The position numbers and the translations under genes are program-made. Below the pieces are notes generated by a model. It had not been told where the DNA came from. It worked only from the letters and a program-made list of their open reading frames with translations, and made no database searches. Shown one piece after another: positions 59,505 through 64,000 of a DNA stretch of 64,000 nt. The stretch lies in contig NZ_JAAGLV010000004.1 in assembly GCF_010548305.1 (NCBI RefSeq), positions 372,001-436,000 of the forward strand. The letters are read 5' to 3'. Position 1 is the first letter of the stretch, and every line of letters begins with the position of its first letter. Origin of the DNA: Streptomyces sp. SID13031. GTDB taxonomy: Bacteria > Actinomycetota > Actinomycetes > Propionibacteriales > Kribbellaceae.

Positions 59505-61355
59505 TCACGGTGCCAGCACACGCAACGTATTACCCCACCCCACGAGCGGCGTCGCGATCACTGTCAATCCGGCGCCGGCAATGACCGCCTCGAGTTCGTC
59601 CTCGGTGCGGTATCCGGATCCGTGGAGTGTCAACCGCATGATGTCGAGCTCTGCGTCGTGTTCGTCCAGCTCATCGAGATCGAAAGTGTCCTCGACCAAC
59701 AGCACCCGGCCACCGGGGCTCAGGCTCGCAGCGGCCTGCTGAAGGATGAACCTCGCCTCTGGGTCACGATGCTGCCCGAGCGTGTCGATGATCAGTACGA
59801 CGTCCGCAGGTTCGGTCTTTTCGAACACCGACTGCTCAACAATCCGGATCCGGTCGCGGCTCGTCGCATCCGTAATGCTGATCGGAATATCCCGGCGGAA
59901 CCAGTCCGCCGCGGTAGGGAGCGCCACGATGGTCACCCTCGCTTCCGGATGTCCCGCAGTGAGGTAGTCGGCGTGGACCCCTGCAGCAGCTCCGTGGACA
60001 ACTACCGTGCCGACGCCCTCGAGCACGGGCGACTTCGCGAGCGGCTCGGCGAGTACCTGCGCGAACCGGGACTTGTTCTCCAGACGCTTGTGCTCAAAGG
60101 TCACATCGCTGCGGAGGGCGTCCCAATCTTTGCCGGTCACCGACTCCAGCACCGGACGATCATCGCGGACCGCCGCTTCGAGGCCGTAGAAGGCCTGTGA
60201 CATACGGAAGTCGGCCCCGCCGGAAACCAGGTGATCGAGCACGGCCTCGTCGGTCAGAAACTCGCCGGTCTCAGTGAGTTTGTATTCATCGCCAACTTGT
60301 TCCAGGAGTTCGATCGCCTGGAGGTACCGCAAGAACTTCGCCAGGGAGCGTTCTTTTGCGCCGGTGTGCTGTGCGAGCGCGGGCACGGTGCGCACTCCGC
60401 GGCTGATGCAGTCGGCGATCCCGAGATTCGCGGCCGCCCGAATAGCCAGCGGCGGAAGCAACTCGGACATCTCATGGAATTTCTCGAAGGCCTCGTCGTT
60501 GCGCTCGAGGTCCGGCATGGCGGGGTCTTCGTCCGACGCCACCACCTCTGCGCGCCGCCAGTAGCCGGTGAAGTCGATGTCGGACTTGTCGACACCGCGC
60601 TCCTCAATGAGATACCGCCGCAGATCACGGACCACGGCCTGTTCCCCGGCGAGCCAAGCGAACACAGACCCCTCTTGCCGGCCGCCCTCGCGTACTGCCT
60701 GCAGCAGCAACGGCTTTGTCCCCGGCACCTGTCCGTCCCGCACGACCCAGGTCACCTCGACACCGGGACGTGCTGGGAGCTCGATCCGGTGAGCCTCCTC
60801 AGCCACCTCGATGTAGACCTCGGCCTGTGCTTCGTCGGGTAGTTCCTCGAGTAACCGGTCGATCGCCGGGATGGCCGTATCGTCACCGGCAATGAGGAAC
60901 CGGTCGTAACCCTCGGGCCACCCGCTCGAGACCGACGGTCCCCCGACGTGGAGGCGATCGCCGGGGTTCGCCCGGTACGCCCACGTGGTCGCGACGCCGA
61001 CACCATGTTTCACGAAGTCGATGTCGAGCTCGCGAGCCTGCGAGTCGTAACGTCGTACCGTGTAGACCCGCCACAGCGCCGGCGGGTCGGTCGGCCACCT
61101 GTACTTGCCGTCCTTGTAGACCGGGACCACCGGCTCGCTTTCGCCGGGGTACGGGAAGATCAACCGGACACTGTCGTCGAAACCGCGGCTGGCGAACTCG
61201 GGGAACGTCGTACCGTCGCTTCCGGTGAACGATCCCAGCTGGTCACCGGTCAGGGTCACCCGGCGCAGCCCGGGAGTGACGTCGACAACCCGCGCCACCT
61301 CCAACTCCCGCAGGGCGATGTTGTGTACGACGGTGGGGCGGGCGCGACGCGGCAC
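59505..61355 (-). CDS. Siderophore-interacting protein fused to O-methyltransferase-like domain
   Basis: The 616-residue protein has an N-terminal SIP/ViuB ferric reductase module (about 1-275): RVYTVRRYDSQARELDIDFVKHG (FAD), ANPGDRLHVGGP, and a NAD(P)H-side stretch VFAWLAGEQAVVRDLRRYLIEERGV. The C-terminal part (about 290-616) resembles plant-type O-methyltransferases: a winged-helix dimerisation part (LPPLAIRAAANLGIADCI) then a Rossmann domain where motif I reads VVHGAAAGVHADYL instead of a VDxGGGxG. The fold is clear but SAM binding is doubtful. GAGGAG precedes the GTG, and an iron box lies upstream. Confidence 0.88.
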   Translation of the reverse strand: MPRRARPTVVHNIALRELEVARVVDVTPGLRRVTLTGDQLGSFTGSDGTTFPEFASRGFDDSVRLIFPYPGESEPVVPVYKDGKYRWPTDPPALWRVYTVRRYDSQARELDIDFVKHGVGVATTWAYRANPGDRLHVGGPSVSSGWPEGYDRFLIAGDDTAIPAIDRLLEELPDEAQAEVYIEVAEEAHRIELPARPGVEVTWVVRDGQVPGTKPLLLQAVREGGRQEGSVFAWLAGEQAVVRDLRRYLIEERGVDKSDIDFTGYWRRAEVVASDEDPAMPDLERNDEAFEKFHEMSELLPPLAIRAAANLGIADCISRGVRTVPALAQHTGAKERSLAKFLRYLQAIELLEQVGDEYKLTETGEFLTDEAVLDHLVSGGADFRMSQAFYGLEAAVRDDRPVLESVTGKDWDALRSDVTFEHKRLENKSRFAQVLAEPLAKSPVLEGVGTVVVHGAAAGVHADYLTAGHPEARVTIVALPTAADWFRRDIPISITDATSRDRIRIVEQSVFEKTEPADVVLIIDTLGQHRDPEARFILQQAAASLSPGGRVLLVEDTFDLDELDEHDAELDIMRLTLHGSGYRTEDELEAVIAGAGLTVIATPLVGWGNTLRVLAP

Positions 61356-61390
61356 GGCGACTCCTCATCGAGCAGGTCAGAAGCAAATCC

Positions 61391-61409
61391 TTAGCATTGC
61401 CTAACCTAA
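61391..61409 (-). promoter_or_regulatory. IdeR/DmdR-type iron box 6
   Basis: Minus-strand TTAGGTTAGGCAATGCTAA matches the first 11 positions of the consensus exactly. It overlaps the stop codon of NRPS 2 (61406-61408) and lies 36 bp before the SIP-fusion start, so that gene has its own iron-regulated promoter. Confidence 0.75.
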
Positions 61410-64000
61410 CAAATTTCCGCTGCAAGAGCTTCTCGGAGCTCGGTGGCTACTTTTTCCGCGAAGCCGAGGACAGCGATTGTGGTTCTGTCCGGGGCGAGGT
61501 GATATCGGATCACCGCGCGATACAGCTGCTCGGTGCCTTCTGGGGTTGGTGATCCGCTGTCCGGCCCATAGACCCGCGTGAGGATCACCGCGGGGGAGGG
61601 GTTACGCCGCAATGCTCTGCGTCCGGCCTTGTTGTGGTAGCGCAGCAGCGCCAGCTCGGCGGTTCTGGTCGGCTCGGCCTCGTCGAGAGCGATGGTGGCG
61701 GCCGCGGTGAACGGACCGACTGACATCGTGCTGTTGCCGGGAATCAGCGGGACGTCTTCGTCGACCACGCCGCCGATCAGTCGTGCGATTCCTGTTGAGT
61801 GGAGCGCGTTGCGGATGGCTTTGCTGACGACGTCTTCGGTCAGGGAGCTGTCCCAGCAGAAGGCGGAGACGGTGCCGGCAGCAAAGGTGGGGTCGTCGAT
61901 CCTCTGTGTTCGGGCGAGGAGGCCCTTCCAGCGATCGAGGCCGTCCGTAGCAACCGCCTCGCCGGCTGCTTCGATGGCTTCGAGCGCAGGGACGAGCGCT
62001 GGTGGGCGGGACACTTCTGCTACGCCGGACACGGACTGCTGAAGTGCCTCCGCCAGCCGGTGCAGCGAGGCTCGGTCGACGGTTCCCGCGTGGACGGCGA
62101 GCACTGCAACCGTTTGTTCGGCGTTGTGTGCGTAGGCGAGGGCAGCCGGGCGGCCGGCCGAGATATCAAGGAGATCAACGGCGGCCGACCTGATTGCGTC
62201 AACGTTGGTGTTTGTCTCGGCCGTCAAATCCACAGTCTGGGGCTGGACCGTCTCCGGAGGTAGGAGGTAGGTGAACCAGAGTCGCCGGCTGGTCGCGTCA
62301 ACTGATAGGCGAAGCGCGTCCGTGGTAGCGACGAGTGAGCGGAAAGACGAGACGACCGATTCGCTCGTCGACTGCGCGGGCAAGCTGATGGGCTCAGTAA
62401 AGACGTACTCATCGGGTGCAGTGTCCATCTCGCGTAAGCGCTCGAGGGCAGCAGGCGTTGGGACAAGAACCGGCTCGGCCGAAATGGCGCCGTGCGTCGA
62501 CGGCGCAAGCAGCGCAGCGAGGGCGCCGACAGTACGCCGCACGAACACATCAGACAGCTTGAACGTCAGCTTGTGCTCACGAGCGTAGGCAACGAGTCGT
62601 GCCGCGGAAATGCTGTCGCCACCCAGGCGGAAGAAGTCGTTGTCCACGCCGAGGTCGATGTCGTCGCTGAGGTGCAGTACGTCGCGGAAGACGCCGGCGA
62701 GGGCGATCTCGGTGTCGGTCTCGGGTGGCCGGCCATCGGTTGTGCCTGCGGCCAGGTTCGGTTGTGGCAGCGCGTTGCGGTCCAGTTTCCCGTTCGCCGT
62801 CACCGGGAATCCGTCCAGGCGTGTGAACGTTGCGGGCACCATATAGTCCGGCAGCGACTGGGCGAGGTGCTCGCGGAGTGCGTCGAACAGCACTGCATCC
62901 TCGGCGTTCGCGGTGCCGGCAGTGGTCACGTATGCCGCGAGGTACTGTCCGCCGGCCGGGTGATCCAAGGTGACGACTGCCGCACCCGATACCCCTGGAT
63001 ACTGCTCGAGGACCGCGCGGATTTCGCCAAGCTCGATCCGGTATCCGCGGATTTTCACCTGATCGTCGCTGCGGCCGAGGTACTCCAACTGCCCCTCGGA
63101 GTTCCACTGCACGACATCGCCTGTGCGATACAACCGCGTACCGTCGGCACTGAACGGATCAGCCACGAAGCGACCGGCGGTCAAGCCCGCGCGAGCCACA
63201 TATCCATCGGCGAGTTGCACCCCACCCAGATAGAGCTCACCCGCCACACCGACCGGCACCGGACGCAACCAGGCATCAAGAACACGCGTCGTCGTATTCG
63301 CCACCGGAACACCGATCGGCACCCCCGCCGCATCGACAAGCTCGGCCTGAACCACCGGGTGAGCGGTCACATCCACAGCCGCCTCCGTCGGCCCGTAGAG
63401 GTTGTGCAGGTCCGCGTTCTCGAACAGCGCAACGGCACCGGCCGCGGGTGACACGGGTAATGCCTCGCCTGAGCAGAACACTCGGCGTACCGAAGCCACC
63501 GACGCTCGGTCCGGGGCCGAGGTGAGGAAGGCCTGCAGCATCGACGGCACAAAATGAGTGACCGTCACTGCGCGACGATCAATGACTTCGAGCAGATACT
63601 GTGGATCCTTGTGTCCGCCGTCCTGCGCCACGATCACCACTGCGCCGGTAACCAGCGGTAAGAAGAATTCCCACACCGACACGTCGAACGTGAACGGGGT
63701 CTTCAACAGCACCCGATCCGGCGTACCGATCTGGTAGACATCACGCATCCACCACAGCCGGTTGACTATTGCCTGGTGGTTGATCTGAACGCCTTTGGGG
63801 CGTCCGGTGGTGCCGGAAGTGAAGATCACGTACGCCGCATCCGTCGGGAGCAGCGGACGCAAGAACCGCGGTGGGTCGATCACGCCGGCACCGAGGTGTT
63901 GCTGCACGAATTCGTCGTCGATGAACAGGGTGTTCACCGGATGATCGGTGAGCACGTGATGATGAACACCGGCGGTGTGCCGGTCTGTGATCACCGCACG
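61406..64000 (-). CDS. Siderophore NRPS 2, C-terminal part: A(Ser)-T-(E-like), cut by right edge
   Basis: At least 864 residues, open to the window edge. The adenylation core ([19 protein letters not shown]) is followed by [37 protein letters not shown] and the C-terminal Lys; read by eye the pocket is D-V-W-H-F-S-L-V-D-K, the textbook L-Ser code of EntF. Next is a carrier with LGGDS (the form that precedes epimerases), and a C-terminal ~340-residue epimerase-like domain where the HHxxxDxxS motif is [10 protein letters not shown], so the catalytic His is Ala. The N-terminus, with any condensation or cyclisation domain, is outside the window. Confidence 0.88.
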   Translation of the reverse strand, partial: RAVITDRHTAGVHHHVLTDHPVNTLFIDDEFVQQHLGAGVIDPPRFLRPLLPTDAAYVIFTSGTTGRPKGVQINHQAIVNRLWWMRDVYQIGTPDRVLLKTPFTFDVSVWEFFLPLVTGAVVIVAQDGGHKDPQYLLEVIDRRAVTVTHFVPSMLQAFLTSAPDRASVASVRRVFCSGEALPVSPAAGAVALFENADLHNLYGPTEAAVDVTAHPVVQAELVDAAGVPIGVPVANTTTRVLDAWLRPVPVGVAGELYLGGVQLADGYVARAGLTAGRFVADPFSADGTRLYRTGDVVQWNSEGQLEYLGRSDDQVKIRGYRIELGEIRAVLEQYPGVSGAAVVTLDHPAGGQYLAAYVTTAGTANAEDAVLFDALREHLAQSLPDYMVPATFTRLDGFPVTANGKLDRNALPQPNLAAGTTDGRPPETDTEIALAGVFRDVLHLSDDIDLGVDNDFFRLGGDSISAARLVAYAREHKLTFKLSDVFVRRTVGALAALLAPSTHGAISAEPVLVPTPAALERLREMDTAPDEYVFTEPISLPAQSTSESVVSSFRSLVATTDALRLSVDATSRRLWFTYLLPPETVQPQTVDLTAETNTNVDAIRSAAVDLLDISAGRPAALAYAHNAEQTVAVLAVHAGTVDRASLHRLAEALQQSVSGVAEVSRPPALVPALEAIEAAGEAVATDGLDRWKGLLARTQRIDDPTFAAGTVSAFCWDSSLTEDVVSKAIRNALHSTGIARLIGGVVDEDVPLIPGNSTMSVGPFTAAATIALDEAEPTRTAELALLRYHNKAGRRALRRNPSPAVILTRVYGPDSGSPTPEGTEQLYRAVIRYHLAPDRTTIAVLGFAEKVATELREALAAEIC

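Overview
The window is high-GC actinobacterial chromosome. Conserved neighbourhoods such as YlbL-type PDZ protease / PPA1309-family / UPF0182, a DUF5679 protein, IdeR/DmdR-type iron boxes and many apparently leaderless genes (a TAnnnT -10 element 6-7 nt before the start codon) point to the Propionibacteriales, most plausibly Kribbella or a close relative. The genus is my inference; no rRNA is present. No integrase, insertion sequence or CRISPR array was seen.

Layout. 0-7 kb: housekeeping and hypothetical genes (two small divergent proteins, a NUDIX hydrolase, a zinc-ribbon microprotein, an ABC1/UbiB-type kinase, a DUF5679 protein, a DUF45 metallopeptidase, an MMPL/RND exporter), with two gene-free stretches rich in long inverted repeats. 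7-13.4 kb: a YdeP/FdhF-type molybdopterin oxidoreductase, then a likely 3-hydroxybutyrate module (SDR dehydrogenase, MHS-type MFS permease, GAF + PucR-type regulator). 13.5-24.6 kb: a type IV pilus locus (CpaE-like ATPase, major pilin, PilT, PilB, PilC, three further pilin-like genes) with three paralogous LuxR-type response regulators and no sensor kinase. The third regulator has lost the phospho-acceptor Asp and other receiver residues. 24.6-34.8 kb: a DUF2064-like protein, NUDIX hydrolase, DUF2342 protein, MoaE, the YlbL/PPA1309/UPF0182 operon and two secreted proteins, one built of three repeats. 34.8-36.1 kb: a frameshifted double GNAT acetyltransferase and an initiator tRNA-fMet with promoter and terminator.

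36.4-64 kb: an iron-regulated NRPS siderophore cluster with six IdeR-like iron boxes. It encodes a TcuA-like flavoprotein, an internally deleted ornithine N-monooxygenase, MbtH, PanD, DapB, an alpha/beta hydrolase, a phosphopantetheinyl transferase, an aryl-AMP ligase, an FAD monooxygenase, a 3.2-kresidue NRPS, a heterodimeric ABC transporter, a methyltransferase, a free aryl carrier protein, a SIP-methyltransferase fusion, and the C-terminal part of a second NRPS running off the right edge. Reading the specificity pockets by eye, the adenylation domains look like Ser (second NRPS), beta-alanine (PanD would supply it) and (N5-hydroxy)ornithine, with an aryl cap loaded by ligase + carrier protein. 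This suggests a madurastatin-like aryl-Ser/beta-Ala/hydroxyornithine siderophore. Several parts are degenerate (condensation and epimerase-like domains, one ABC nucleotide-binding domain, the methyltransferase half of the SIP fusion, the deleted monooxygenase), so the pathway may be remodelled or partly decayed. Aryl-acid biosynthesis genes are not in the window.
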